A DNA stretch of 64,000 nucleotides from SMYC01 sp965197495 (GTDB lineage: Bacteria; Acidobacteriota; Vicinamibacteria; Marinacidobacterales; SMYC01): positions 4,836,001 to 4,900,000 of the forward strand of contig OZ240210.1 in assembly GCA_965197495.1 (NCBI GenBank). Direction: 5' to 3'. Position numbers and translations under genes: made by a program. Shown piece by piece: positions 44,236 through 52,858 of the stretch (within the stretch, counting starts at the first letter, position 1; each line of letters starts with the position of its first letter). The notes below the pieces were generated by a model. The model ran no database searches. It saw only the letters and a list, made by a program, of their open reading frames with translations, and had not been told where the DNA came from.

Positions 44236-46447
44236 CTGAAGTTCTGCCCAGTAAGTCCTCCCACGCTTCGGTAAAGTACCTTTAGTCGCATGGAGTTACA
44301 GCGCTAGAGGTGTGATTTTTGCCTGCAATTGGTAGCCATGTTGTATTGTATTTGTTATTGTTATATATGCTTATATAGTGTATATAGTAGCCATGCATAT
44401 CGATATCGTGCCCAACCGCAACTCCAAACCCGCCGTTTTGCTCCGTGAGTCCTATCGGGATGCCAAGAGCAAGAAACCGCGCAAGCGCACACTTGCCAAC
44501 CTGTCCAAACTGCCGAGCGAGCAGGTCGATGCCATCCGACGCATACTCAAGGGGCAAAAGCTCGTTTCGCTCGAAGACGCCTTCGAAATCGTCGAGAACG
44601 GCTCCCGGCACCACGGCCACGTCGACGCGGTGCTCAGTGCCATGAGACAGCTCGGTTTCGAAAAACTCGTTGGCTCTCGACACTCACCAGAGCGGGATTT
44701 GGTCGTGGCCATGGTAGTCGCCCGGATCCTCGAACCGCAGTCGAAGCTGGCGACTAGCCTGTGGTGGCACACAACCACACTGCCCGAAATCCTGGGGGTG
44801 AGCGATGCCGACGAAGACGATCTCTATGCCGCCATGGACTGGGTTCTCAAACGCCAGGAGGTCATCGAAAAGAAACTCGCGGCGCGCCATCTCCAAAACG
44901 ACGGCCTCGCGCTCTATGACCTAACCTCAAGCTACTTCGAGGGGGTGAGTTGTCCGCTGGCCAGGCTCGGATACAACCGTGACGGCAAGAAAGGCAAGCT
45001 GCAGGTCAACCACGGCCTGCTGACCAACGAACGCGGCATCCCCGTGTCGGTATCCGTCTTTGAGGGCAACACGGGCGATCCCAAAACGCTGTTGCCTCAG
45101 GTAGAAAATGCGCAAGAGCGGTTCGGCATCGAGCAGTTTGTGATGGTGGGCGACCGCGGAATGATCACCCAGACCCAGATCGACGAGTTACGGGAGATGG
45201 ACGGTATCGACTGGATTACCGCTCTGCGTCCCGAACCGATTCGCAAGCTCATTAACGATGGGGTGATCCAGATGGGGCTATTCGACAGGCGGAACCTGTT
45301 TGAGTTGACGCACCCGGATTTCCCCAACGAGAGGCTGGTCGCTTGCCGCAATCCGGAGCTGGCCGAGAGGCGGCGTCACAAGCGTCGTGCTCTGCTCGAA
45401 GCAACCTGCAAGGAGCTGGAGAAGGTTTGTCGGATGGTCGAGCGGCGCCGTTTGCACGGCAAGGAGGACATCCGTGCTACGGTGAAAAAGCTCCTCAACA
45501 AGTACAAGGTCGGCAAGTACTATAGGCTCGACATCCGTGACGACGGTTTCGACTTCGAGCTAGACGAGACAACGATGGCTGCCGACGCCTCGCGCCTCGC
45601 CAACGGCAACTCTGAGTTCGCCAACAAACGGCTCCAGCGGTGGAAGCGACACATGGGGACGATCGTTAAGCAGTTGGAACGGATTCGCCAACGGATCGGG
45701 CGAGGCCAGCTGCATGGTAAAGATAAAATCGGTGTGCGGGTAGGCAAAGTTCTCAACAAGTACAAAGTCGGCAAGCACTTCAAGCTGGACATTCGCGACG
45801 ACAGCTTTAGCTTCGAAATCGACGACACAAAGGTCACTACGGAAGCTGCCCTTGACGGCATCTACGTGATCCGCACCAGTCTTGCTGAGCAGCGGATGAA
45901 AACCGACGACACAGTGCGCAGCTACAAGTTGCTGACCCAGGTCGAGAGGGCGTTTCGTTCCTTCAAGAGCATGGACCTAAAGGTGCGGCCGATTCGTCAC
46001 CGGCGCGAAAACCGAGTCCGGGCGCACATCTTCTTGTGCATGCTGGCCTACTACGTCCTGTGGCACATGATGGAGGTTTGGCGCCCGCTAGTATTCTCTG
46101 ACGAGGAGCAGCAGGCGAAGGCCGAGCGTGACCCCGTCGCTCCGGCGCAACGCTCCGACGCAGCCCTGCGCAAGATACACACCAAGAAGCTTGATGATGG
46201 GAGACCAGCTTCCAGCTTCCGCACGCTGCTGCGCCTTCTCAGCAACATCGTCCGAAACAAATGTCGGCGACCGGAAGCCGGACCCGACGAGCCCACCTTC
46301 GATGTCACGACAACTCCGGACTCGAAACAGCAGAGAGCCTACGACTTGCTCAAAGGTATCACCGTGTAGACAGAAGCCAGCACCATTGATTCCATCTATC
46401 TTATTGGATCAACACCGGATCTTGGTTTTTTCAGCAAGGAACTTCAG
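44236..46447 (+). mobile_element. IS1634-B, complete, 6-bp target duplication
   Basis: Inverted ends CTGAAGTTCTGCCC (44236) and ...AGCAAGGAACTTCAG (46447) are flanked by ACTATA at 44230-44235 and 46448-46453. The element is 2212 bp with one intact transposase gene. It is a close relative of IS1634-A (6925-9134); the transposases are about 90% or more alike by eye, but the leader DNA before the gene has diverged. Confidence 0.9.
44393..46369 (+). CDS. IS1634-family transposase B, intact
   Basis: The start at ATG 44393 gives MHIDIVPNRNSKPAVLLRES, aligned with copy A. The 658-residue protein has LALYDLTSSYFEGVSCPLAR, FVMVGDRGMITQTQIDELRE, two copies of KLLNKYKVGKYYRL-like strands, and VERAFRSFKSMDLKVRPIRH. 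It ends DLLKGITV. Unlike copies A, C and D it has no frameshift or stop, so it may be the active master copy. The internal doubling (KKLLNKYKVG and GKVLNKYKVG, each followed by a DIRDD strand) is also seen in copy A. Confidence 0.93.
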   Translation: MHIDIVPNRNSKPAVLLRESYRDAKSKKPRKRTLANLSKLPSEQVDAIRRILKGQKLVSLEDAFEIVENGSRHHGHVDAVLSAMRQLGFEKLVGSRHSPERDLVVAMVVARILEPQSKLATSLWWHTTTLPEILGVSDADEDDLYAAMDWVLKRQEVIEKKLAARHLQNDGLALYDLTSSYFEGVSCPLARLGYNRDGKKGKLQVNHGLLTNERGIPVSVSVFEGNTGDPKTLLPQVENAQERFGIEQFVMVGDRGMITQTQIDELREMDGIDWITALRPEPIRKLINDGVIQMGLFDRRNLFELTHPDFPNERLVACRNPELAERRRHKRRALLEATCKELEKVCRMVERRRLHGKEDIRATVKKLLNKYKVGKYYRLDIRDDGFDFELDETTMAADASRLANGNSEFANKRLQRWKRHMGTIVKQLERIRQRIGRGQLHGKDKIGVRVGKVLNKYKVGKHFKLDIRDDSFSFEIDDTKVTTEAALDGIYVIRTSLAEQRMKTDDTVRSYKLLTQVERAFRSFKSMDLKVRPIRHRRENRVRAHIFLCMLAYYVLWHMMEVWRPLVFSDEEQQAKAERDPVAPAQRSDAALRKIHTKKLDDGRPASSFRTLLRLLSNIVRNKCRRPEAGPDEPTFDVTTTPDSKQQRAYDLLKGITV

Positions 46448-46486
46448 ACTATATCTTGTGGTCCGCGCGCCCAACTTGACAGTACC

Positions 46487-46987
46487 CTCGGCTCTGTTGT
46501 TCTCGTACTGGTCGGTGCAGTGGATGACGGATGGCATGACTGCGCGGAGAGCGGCGCTGTAGCTTCTCAGCTTGTCGGTGACTAGCCGGCCGGGCACGCG
46601 ACCTTGCCCCTTCAATAGCTTGCGGAAGAAGCGTTTGGCGGCTTTCCGGTCACGGCGAGGCTGGACGAGGATATCGATCACATCACCATCTTGATCCACC
46701 GCACGCCAGAGGTATTGGCGTTCGCCTTGGATCGTGATGAAGACCTCGTCCAAGTGCCACGTGTCGCCGAGACGGCCCTGTCGACGCTTCAGCCCGCGAG
46801 CGTACTCTGGACCGAACTTGAGGCACCAAAGCCGGATCGCTTCGTAGGAAACCGTGATGCCGCGCTGCGCCAGTAAATCCTCCGCGTCCCGAAAGCTCAC
46901 ACAGAATCGATGGTAGAGCCAGACCGCGTGGCTGATGATCTCGGGCGGAAATCGGTATCCACGGTAGCTCGGCGTGTCGCTTTTCAT
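46487..46987 (-). pseudogene. IS6-family transposase, C-terminus truncated
   Basis: The frame starts MKSDTPSYRGYRFPPEIISH. The DDE residues are all present: DTWHLDEVFITIQGE (Asp), PGRLVTDKLRSYSAAL (Asp) and CTDQYENNRAE (Glu). Directly after NNRAE the sequence changes to the terminal repeat of another element, so the usual ~40-residue tail is lost. The frame runs on to 46409 with foreign residues. Catalytic activity is possible but unlikely. Confidence 0.85.
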
Positions 46988-47027
46988 CGGCCAAGTTTGC
47001 CAGACATGGCCTCAACTTGACAGTACC

Positions 47028-47225
47028 GCTCAACGCCCTCTCAGGGTTGAAACGCGTTCATCGCACGGAGAACGAGACCGTCTATGAGGTGAGCTGAAGC
47101 GGGTCAGCTCTCGTTGCGCGGCCTGCGGCCACGACGGCGGCGCCGTTGCTGCCGCGAGCTTCGTTCGCTCTCTTCGGGCGCGTCGCTCTCGTCTTCAACC
47201 AGCTCGACCTTCGACGTCTCGTCGA
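47028..47225. repeat. 198-bp direct repeat, right copy
   Basis: Second copy of 43967-44164. Here it is joined to the complete DEAD-box helicase gene, while the membrane protein tail it contains (47028-47098) is a severed duplicate. Confidence 0.93.
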
Positions 47226-48477
47226 GACGCTTCTTCACGAGAGCTGCAACGATGAGCTTGCCTTTGGGATGCTCCCAAAGCGCGTTCGTCCTCTTCGAGG
47301 CGGCCGAGAAGGCGTTTTCGGTGCGCCGCTTCGTGATTTCTTCCGCGGTGGGCACCTCGCGCTCGATGAGCTCGAGCTCGTAGCGATTGGCCTGCCGGTT
47401 GAAGTTGACGAGATCGTTCGCCGAGACGAGCGAAACGACATTGCCGCTGCGCCCGCTGCGGCCCGTCCGGCCTGCGCGGTGGATATAGTCCTCGGGCGAG
47501 TCCGGAGTTGAGTAGATGAAGACATGGGAGAGATCGTAGATGTCGATCCCACGGGCGGCGACGTCGGTCGCGACGAGATGACGGATCGTGCGTGCGCGAA
47601 ACCGGGACATGACCTGCTCGCGCTTTTTCTGCGTGAGATCGCTCGAGATCATAGCGACGGGCAGCCCTTGCCGCGCGAGAAACGTGGAGACCGAGCGTAC
47701 TTCGTTGCGCGTGTTGCAGAAGATCATGGACGAAGTCGGCTGATCGAGCTCGATCACTTTGTAGAGCACATCTTCTTTATGCGCCGCGGGCGCCATGATG
47801 TACGTGTGCCGAACTTCCTTCACATAGGCGAAGTCTTCGGAGAGCGAGATCCAGCTCGGCTCTTTCAAATAGTTGTGGATGATGCCTCGAATGCCGAGCG
47901 GGACCGTTGCCGAGAATAGACAGGTCTGGCGTTCGCTCGGGACGAAGTGCATGATGTCGCTCATTTCCTGAGCGAAGCCCATGTCCAGCATCTTGTCGGC
48001 TTCGTCGAGCACGAGGAAGCGCACGCCGCCGAGCTTCAGCTCGCCGCGTCTCAAAAGGTCGAGCACGCGCCCGGGAGTACCGACGACGACTTGAGCGCCG
48101 GCGCGGATATTGTCGATTTGTTTTCCGATGGCCTCGCCACCGTAGATGGCTTCGGCCTTGACGCCTTTATCGTGGCCGATGCGGCCGAGCTCTTCACAGA
48201 CTTGAGCCGTGAGCTCGCGAGTCGGCGTCAAGACCATGGCTTGCACGAAGGCTCCCTCCGCGTCGATTTTCTCGACGATGGGGATGCCGAAGGCGGCGGT
48301 TTTACCCGTGCCGGTACGGGATTGAACGACGAGGTCCTTGCCGGAGAGGGCGAGAGGGATCGCCTCCTGCTGCACGTCCGTGGGATGCTCGTAGCGCATC
48401 TCCTCGAGAGAGCGGAGGGTGGCTTCGTCCAAGCCAAACGCTTGGAAGGTTTTAGTGACTATTTCGGCTGTGGTCAT
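47104..48477 (-). CDS. DEAD-box RNA helicase
   Basis: The ATG at 48477 starts MTTAEIVTKTFQAFGLDEAT; an in-frame ATG at 48516 is possible but adds a Ser/Thr-rich leader unlike the family. Motifs in order are the Q motif (YEHPTDVQQEAIP), I SRTGTGKTAAF, Ia PTRELTAQ, II LVLDEADKML, III LFSATVP, IV SMIFCNTRNE, V ATDVAARGIDIY and VI HRAGRTGRSGRSG. A basic tail (RQQRRRRRGRRP) follows, as in CsdA/RhlE-type enzymes for RNA unwinding and ribosome assembly. It appears intact and converges with the membrane gene across the mobile nest. Confidence 0.95.
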   Translation of the reverse strand: MTTAEIVTKTFQAFGLDEATLRSLEEMRYEHPTDVQQEAIPLALSGKDLVVQSRTGTGKTAAFGIPIVEKIDAEGAFVQAMVLTPTRELTAQVCEELGRIGHDKGVKAEAIYGGEAIGKQIDNIRAGAQVVVGTPGRVLDLLRRGELKLGGVRFLVLDEADKMLDMGFAQEMSDIMHFVPSERQTCLFSATVPLGIRGIIHNYLKEPSWISLSEDFAYVKEVRHTYIMAPAAHKEDVLYKVIELDQPTSSMIFCNTRNEVRSVSTFLARQGLPVAMISSDLTQKKREQVMSRFRARTIRHLVATDVAARGIDIYDLSHVFIYSTPDSPEDYIHRAGRTGRSGRSGNVVSLVSANDLVNFNRQANRYELELIEREVPTAEEITKRRTENAFSAASKRTNALWEHPKGKLIVAALVKKRLDETSKVELVEDESDAPEESERSSRQQRRRRRGRRPRNES

Positions 48478-48582
48478 GGAGTTCGATGATGTCGTGTCCG
48501 AATGGAAAGCTGCCAAGGAGTTGGTGAAGCACAGACCTGGCTTAAGGGACCGATCCTAAAGATTATAACCCAAAGGCGCGGC

Positions 48583-49890
48583 TCACGCTTGCCGGGGGGC
48601 ACGGTCCCGCGCTTGCCGCGGGGTGAATGCGAGATATAGCAGGCCTGAAACGAGGATGGAAGGGAGTGTTGCGCCCAACGGGAGCCCGGAGACCTCGACG
48701 AGCTTGTAGGTGGCGAAGCCTGCCGCCCAGGAGAGAAGCGCCACGCAGTTGAAACCCGAGGCGTAGCGATACGGACCGGCGTCGTCGTAGAGCGCGTCGA
48801 CGTCGATCCGGCGTTTCCTGACGAGGAAATAGTCCGTGAGGACGATGCCGAAGAGCGGGGTGAACATTGCGCCGATGAGATAGAGGAAGCTTTCGTAGCG
48901 GTCCATCGGAAAGACGAGTGCGACGAGGATCGAGATGATGCCCGTGATCCACATAAAGCCCCGCGCGCTGATTTTCTCGGAGACGTTGAGCATCGAGCAC
49001 GTCGCGGAATAGAGATCGGGAAAATCGGATGTGATCGTCGAGAAGACCACCATCAGAAGCGCCGGGATGGCGAGCCCGGCCGCACCCATGAGCTCGAGCA
49101 TTTGGATGTGTGGCTCGGCCGTGCCCGTGACGAGGGTCGCCATCAGACCGAGAGCGAACATCCACGACGATACGAGGAAATAGCCGATCCACGTGGTCCA
49201 AAACGATGATTTTGTCCCGCGGGAAAAGCGCGAGTAATCCGCCACGAGCGGCATCCATGAAAGGGGCATGGCGATGACGAGATCGAGGCCAATCATGAAA
49301 GGCATGAAAGGCATCTCGCCGCCGTCCGTCTGCGCCGGCGCGCTCGCCATGAATGCCATGAAAGAATGATAGGTCTCCCAGCTCAACATAATAATGACGG
49401 TGAGAAGACCCACGACCGCACCCGCCTGCAAGATCTTCCAGACACGGTGGCCCGTGAAGAGCGCCCAGGCCAGCGTGCCGGACCCAATGACGACGATCCA
49501 GAAGCGATCCGACGCCCAGATGCCTCCGATGGGCTCGCCCAGCATCGCCCCCGCGCGGCCGCCGATGATGAGCATGATGGACGCCCAGCAGACGAGCTGG
49601 ATCACGTTGAGGATGGCGGCGAAGCTCGAGCCGCGGATACCGAAAGACGGGCGCACCGACACCATTGACGGGATGCCGTGATCGGAGCCGGGAACGCCGC
49701 CGAGCGCCATGAGCGTGTTGCCGATCGCGTGCCCGAGCAGGATGGCCCAGAGCGCGCGCCAAAATCCCATGGGCGCGAGAAAGCCCCCGGCCCAAATCTC
49801 CGCGAGGGAGATGGCGACCCCGGCCCAGAGTAGAAAAAGGTCCGCGGATCCGAGGTTCCGCTTCGACGCTTCGACCGGCCGAATGTCCAT
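48583..49890 (-). CDS. NCS1 permease, CytX/HMP-transporter-like
   Basis: The 435-residue protein has twelve membrane helices with the NCS1 pattern: FLLWAGVAISLAEIWAGGFL (helix 1), VPGSDHGIPSMVSVRPSFGI (loop 2-3), MPLSWMPLVADYSRFSRG (helix 6), and FGIVLTDYFLVRKRRIDVD near the C-terminus. These fit purine/pyrimidine or hydroxymethylpyrimidine symporters (CytX group). No thiamine genes are nearby and no TPP riboswitch precedes the gene, so the thiamine precursor role is only one option. It looks complete, downstream of no operon partner. Confidence 0.85.
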   Translation of the reverse strand: MDIRPVEASKRNLGSADLFLLWAGVAISLAEIWAGGFLAPMGFWRALWAILLGHAIGNTLMALGGVPGSDHGIPSMVSVRPSFGIRGSSFAAILNVIQLVCWASIMLIIGGRAGAMLGEPIGGIWASDRFWIVVIGSGTLAWALFTGHRVWKILQAGAVVGLLTVIIMLSWETYHSFMAFMASAPAQTDGGEMPFMPFMIGLDLVIAMPLSWMPLVADYSRFSRGTKSSFWTTWIGYFLVSSWMFALGLMATLVTGTAEPHIQMLELMGAAGLAIPALLMVVFSTITSDFPDLYSATCSMLNVSEKISARGFMWITGIISILVALVFPMDRYESFLYLIGAMFTPLFGIVLTDYFLVRKRRIDVDALYDDAGPYRYASGFNCVALLSWAAGFATYKLVEVSGLPLGATLPSILVSGLLYLAFTPRQARDRAPRQA

Positions 49891-50098
49891 AGCCGCCCCA
49901 GGTTATCGCATGACCCCTTGCCGTCGATATCAGAGAGTACCAACGGGGACGGAGGTGCACTCTTTGCTAATAGGGAGTACCTGTGGGTAAAGTGCGACTC
50001 TCCGAACGGATAAGACCGTCGTCACCGATGTCGCAGCCAAATGCGTTCCGGGCTCCGATTCGACTTAGCGTTCACCGGGACACTAGAATTCCAGGACC

Positions 50099-50442
50099 AT
50101 GGCCAAGCCTCGCAAGCCGCTCGAGCGCGTGCGCAAGATCTGCCTCGGGTTTGCCGAGACCACCGAAAAAGAGGCAGAAAAGATGTTCGCGATGTTCGTG
50201 AACAACCACCCTAATGACGGCCGCGTGGCTCTCTGGCTGAACGCGGCCGACGGCGTTCAGGAAATGCTGGTTGACGCGGACCCCGAGCGATTTTTTGTGC
50301 CGCCTTGACTTATTCAGGCCCGTTCGGATGGATTGGCGTGCGGCTCGATATCGATGTCGACTGGAGCGAGGTGGCGGAGCTCGTCGAAGACAGCTACCGT
50401 ATGTCGGCGCCGAAGGCGCTTCTCGCGATGCTCGAGGACTGA
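50099..50442 (+). pseudogene. MmcQ/YjbR-family protein, 5-bp insertion
   Basis: The N-terminal half (MAKPRKPLERVRKICLGFAE, FAMFVNNHPNDGRVALWLNA, DADPERFFVPP) ends at a TGA at 50306-50308. Removing the five bases GACTT at 50307-50311 gives PPYSGPFGWIGVRLDIDVDW and restores the family C-terminus ending AMLED (stop 50440-50442). YjbR-like proteins form a small DNA-binding-like fold of unknown role. The lesion is a single short insertion, either a recent mutation or an assembly error. Confidence 0.85.
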
Positions 50443-50474
50443 GGCCTGAGGACTAAGAAAAGACGAGGTTAGTG

Positions 50475-51650
50475 ATGGATCGGCGAGCTCTTCTGAAAAA
50501 CGGTTCTATGGCGATGCTCGGCATGGGCCTTTCGGCGTGCGCGTCCAAGCCGCCGCCTGCGGTTGCGCCCACGCCGCGGCGTCGGCGCGTCCATCTCGTT
50601 CCCGCCCAGATTTCCTGGGATCGCATCATCCGCACGACCGTTGGGCTCCGGCCGCATCGTCCCTCGGGCTTCGTGCTCAAAGCGGAGAAGATCGACGACA
50701 AGCTCGTCGTCCACAATTACGGGCACGGCGGCTCCGGCATGTCGCTGTCCTGGGGGACGGGCCAGATGGCGGCGGAGCTCGCGCTCGAGCACGTTGGCCG
50801 GCGCGCCGCGGTGCTCGGATGCGGGATGGTGGGACTGACCTGCACGCGCCAGCTTCAGCGCCGCGGTTTCGACGTCACGATTTATGCGATGGCCGTGCCG
50901 CCCCACACGACCTCGAACATGTCCTTAGCAGGGTGGACGCCGACTTCGGGCCTCGTGAACTTCCGGACGCGCACGCCCGAGTGGGAAGCGCAATTCCAAC
51001 AGGCGGCGACCATCGCTTACCGGGAGCATCAGCTTCTCGCCGGCTCCCATTACGGCGTGTCGTGGATCAACAGCTACACGCCAACCGACGATGTGCGGAT
51101 GGCGACAGGCACGAACATTCTCCTTCCCGATGCGCTTCAAGGTGCCAAGCTTCTGTTGCAGCCTGGCGAGCACCCTTTCCCAAAAAAATACGCGCTTCAG
51201 ATTTCGATGATGCGCTTCGAGCCTTCCATCTATCTCAACGCGCTCGTCAAAGACGTTCAGCTCTATGGTGCGCGGATCGTGATTCGCAAATTCGATGCCG
51301 TGCGGGATCTCATGTCGCTGACCGAGCCCGTTGTCGTCAATTGCACCGGTCTCGGTGCCAAGGACCTCTTTGGCGATGAGGAGCTCGTGCCGCTCAAAGG
51401 GCAGCTCACGGCCATCACGCCCCAGCCCGACGTCAACTACGGGACGACCGGCGGCGTCCATATCTCGACCGGAGCCCCCGGTATCGGCATCCACATGATG
51501 CCGCGCTCCGACGGCCTCATCCTCGGCGGAACTTCCGAGCGGGGTGAGTGGTCGCTCGACGTCAACGAGGAAGAGCGGCGGCGGATCGTCGAAGGACACA
51601 TCGAGCTCTTCGATGCGATGCGCGCGATGGCGTCGGGTCGCGCGACTTGA
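50475..51650 (+). CDS. Circularly permuted D-amino-acid-oxidase-like protein
   Basis: The ATG at 50475 starts MDRRALLKNGSMAMLGMGLS, a Tat-type signal ending in a lipobox-like SAC. After it comes SWDRIIRTTVGLRPHRPSGF and VVHNYGHGGSGMSLSWGTGQ, which in D-amino-acid oxidases is the C-terminal FAD-contacting end. Only then comes the FAD dinucleotide fold, AAVLGCGMVGLTCTRQLQRR, normally at the N-terminus. The rest (TTSNMSLAGWTPTSGLVNF, EPVVVNCTGLGAKDLFGDE) follows the usual order and ends at GRAT. The order is therefore permuted. The enzyme should oxidise D-amino acids or glycine-type amines in the periplasm; substrate unknown. Confidence 0.88.
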   Translation: MDRRALLKNGSMAMLGMGLSACASKPPPAVAPTPRRRRVHLVPAQISWDRIIRTTVGLRPHRPSGFVLKAEKIDDKLVVHNYGHGGSGMSLSWGTGQMAAELALEHVGRRAAVLGCGMVGLTCTRQLQRRGFDVTIYAMAVPPHTTSNMSLAGWTPTSGLVNFRTRTPEWEAQFQQAATIAYREHQLLAGSHYGVSWINSYTPTDDVRMATGTNILLPDALQGAKLLLQPGEHPFPKKYALQISMMRFEPSIYLNALVKDVQLYGARIVIRKFDAVRDLMSLTEPVVVNCTGLGAKDLFGDEELVPLKGQLTAITPQPDVNYGTTGGVHISTGAPGIGIHMMPRSDGLILGGTSERGEWSLDVNEEERRRIVEGHIELFDAMRAMASGRAT

Positions 51651-51654
51651 AACC

Positions 51655-51850
51655 TCAACGGGGATCGACAACGTGCTCGGTCAGGGTCGATACGCGTGCG
51701 TCCGGGTGCTCGACCGTGTCGAGCGTTCGGATCCATGTCGTCCACAGCTTGTCAGTGAGCGCGTGGCGGCAATAGCCTCGCTTCGTCCCCTCGAAGAATT
51801 TCACGTGAGGGTTGTGTGTCAAGTTCTCTCTGACCGGCTCCGATAGCGGC
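51655..51850 (-). pseudogene. PhoD-like alkaline phosphatase, C-terminal end
   Basis: The minus strand reads NPHVKFFEGTKRGYCRHALT, then WTTWIRTLDTVEHPDARVST. This is the extreme C-terminus of PhoD-type phosphodiesterase/phosphatases. The catalytic domain is absent; the frame continues past 51850 only as antisense of the aldolase gene. Confidence 0.75.
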
Positions 51851-51970
51851 GGGGGGAAGTCTGAGGAGCATGGGAGATAGTATCTCCGCTGCTCGTGGAT
51901 GGGTAAAGCCGCAACCGCTGGACATATGGACATAGCTTGTATACTGGCGCCCATCTGGAAGGGAGAGGCC

Positions 51971-52822
51971 ATGAACTCGAAGCATATCGTTGCGGTTACT
52001 GGGCTAGTTGCCGGGCTGGTTGTCGGGCTCGTCATGATGCATGGCTCGCTGAACGCGTCCACGGAAGCGCCGCCGGCAGGGCGGATGTACAACGAGGTGA
52101 AGCAAAAACTCGCGGACGGCAAGCCCGTCATCGGGGGAACGGTGTACACGTCGGATCCGAACATCTATTGCGCGATGGCGGATGCGGGGTTCGACTTTCT
52201 GTGGATCGAGATGCAGCACAGCCCGCTCAGCTTTTCCGAGGTCGCCAAGATGATTTGGGCATGCAAGGACGCGCCGGCGATCCCGTTCATTCGCGTGCCT
52301 GATGCGACGGAGGGCGACATTCAAAAAGCGGTCGATATCGGCGCTCTCGGGATCATCGTCCCGATGGTCGCTACGGTGGAGGAAGCCGAAGCGGCCGTGC
52401 GTTACGCGAAATATCCACCCATAGGCCGGAGGAGCCAAGGCGGCGGCCAGTACCGTGCGGTCTGGGGGAGTGATTATCGCCCGACCGCCAACGACAACAT
52501 CATGATCGTCGTCATGATCGAGACACCTGACGGGATCGAGATCGCAGATCAGATCGCGGCGGTTCCCGGTATCGACGTCGTCTTTGCCGCGAGCGGCGAC
52601 ATTGGTAGCTTTACCGGTTACGCGCAGGACGATCCGCGTTACGAAAAGCTCATCGCGAAGATCCACGACGACACGCTGAAGGCGGGAAAACAGCTCGGTG
52701 GCCCGTTTACGTGGCACGCCCGCGAGGGGTTCCAGTTCTTTCAAGCTTCGAGCGAGTCCGGCCTCATCAAGGCGGGCGCCAAGATTCTGCTCGAGACGGC
52801 GAAAGGCCAATACGAGTATTAA
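51971..52822 (+). CDS. HpcH/HpaI aldolase family, exported
   Basis: The ATG at 51971 follows GGGAGAGG by four bases and starts with a hydrophobic leader (IVAVTGLVAGLVVGLVMMHG), so the enzyme is exported or anchored, unlike most relatives. The fold motifs are clear: ADAGFDFLWIEMQHSPLSF, IPFIRVPDATEGDIQKAVDI, GALGIIVPMVATVEEAEAAV, YPPIGRRSQGGGQY, and MIVVMIETPDGIEIADQI with the metal-binding Glu. Such enzymes cleave 2-keto-3-deoxy acids by a metal-dependent retro-aldol. A loop ASGDIGSFTGYAQDDPRYEK replaces the usual GP.DL. It looks intact. Confidence 0.88.
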   Translation: MNSKHIVAVTGLVAGLVVGLVMMHGSLNASTEAPPAGRMYNEVKQKLADGKPVIGGTVYTSDPNIYCAMADAGFDFLWIEMQHSPLSFSEVAKMIWACKDAPAIPFIRVPDATEGDIQKAVDIGALGIIVPMVATVEEAEAAVRYAKYPPIGRRSQGGGQYRAVWGSDYRPTANDNIMIVVMIETPDGIEIADQIAAVPGIDVVFAASGDIGSFTGYAQDDPRYEKLIAKIHDDTLKAGKQLGGPFTWHAREGFQFFQASSESGLIKAGAKILLETAKGQYEY

Positions 52823-52858
52823 TGCTAGGGTATAATCTCGCTTCGAGAGGACTAGCGG

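Larger units (their letters stand above)
44169..47027. mobile_element. IS6-type element(s) harbouring IS1634-B
   Basis: GGTACTGTCAAATTGAG at 44169-44185 and its inverted partner CTCAACTTGACAGTACC at 47011-47027 form the outer ends. A third end, CCAACTTGACAGTACC (46471-46486), lies inside in right-end orientation. Without IS1634-B, 44169-46486 is a ~100-bp mini-element with two ends and no gene. 46487-47027 is an IS6 copy missing its left end. I infer an adjacent deletion by one IS6 copy into another. Confidence 0.7.

Noticed and set aside
48563..49960. 465-codon frame overlapping the NCS1 permease on the same strand
   Set aside because: It is a shifted frame of the permease, rich in Arg, His and Gly. 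The membrane helices and family motifs are only in the other frame.
49891..50098. TPP or purine riboswitch before the NCS1 permease
   Set aside because: The CUGAGA and ACCUGAUCUGG-type core elements are absent and no purine-aptamer-like fold was seen.
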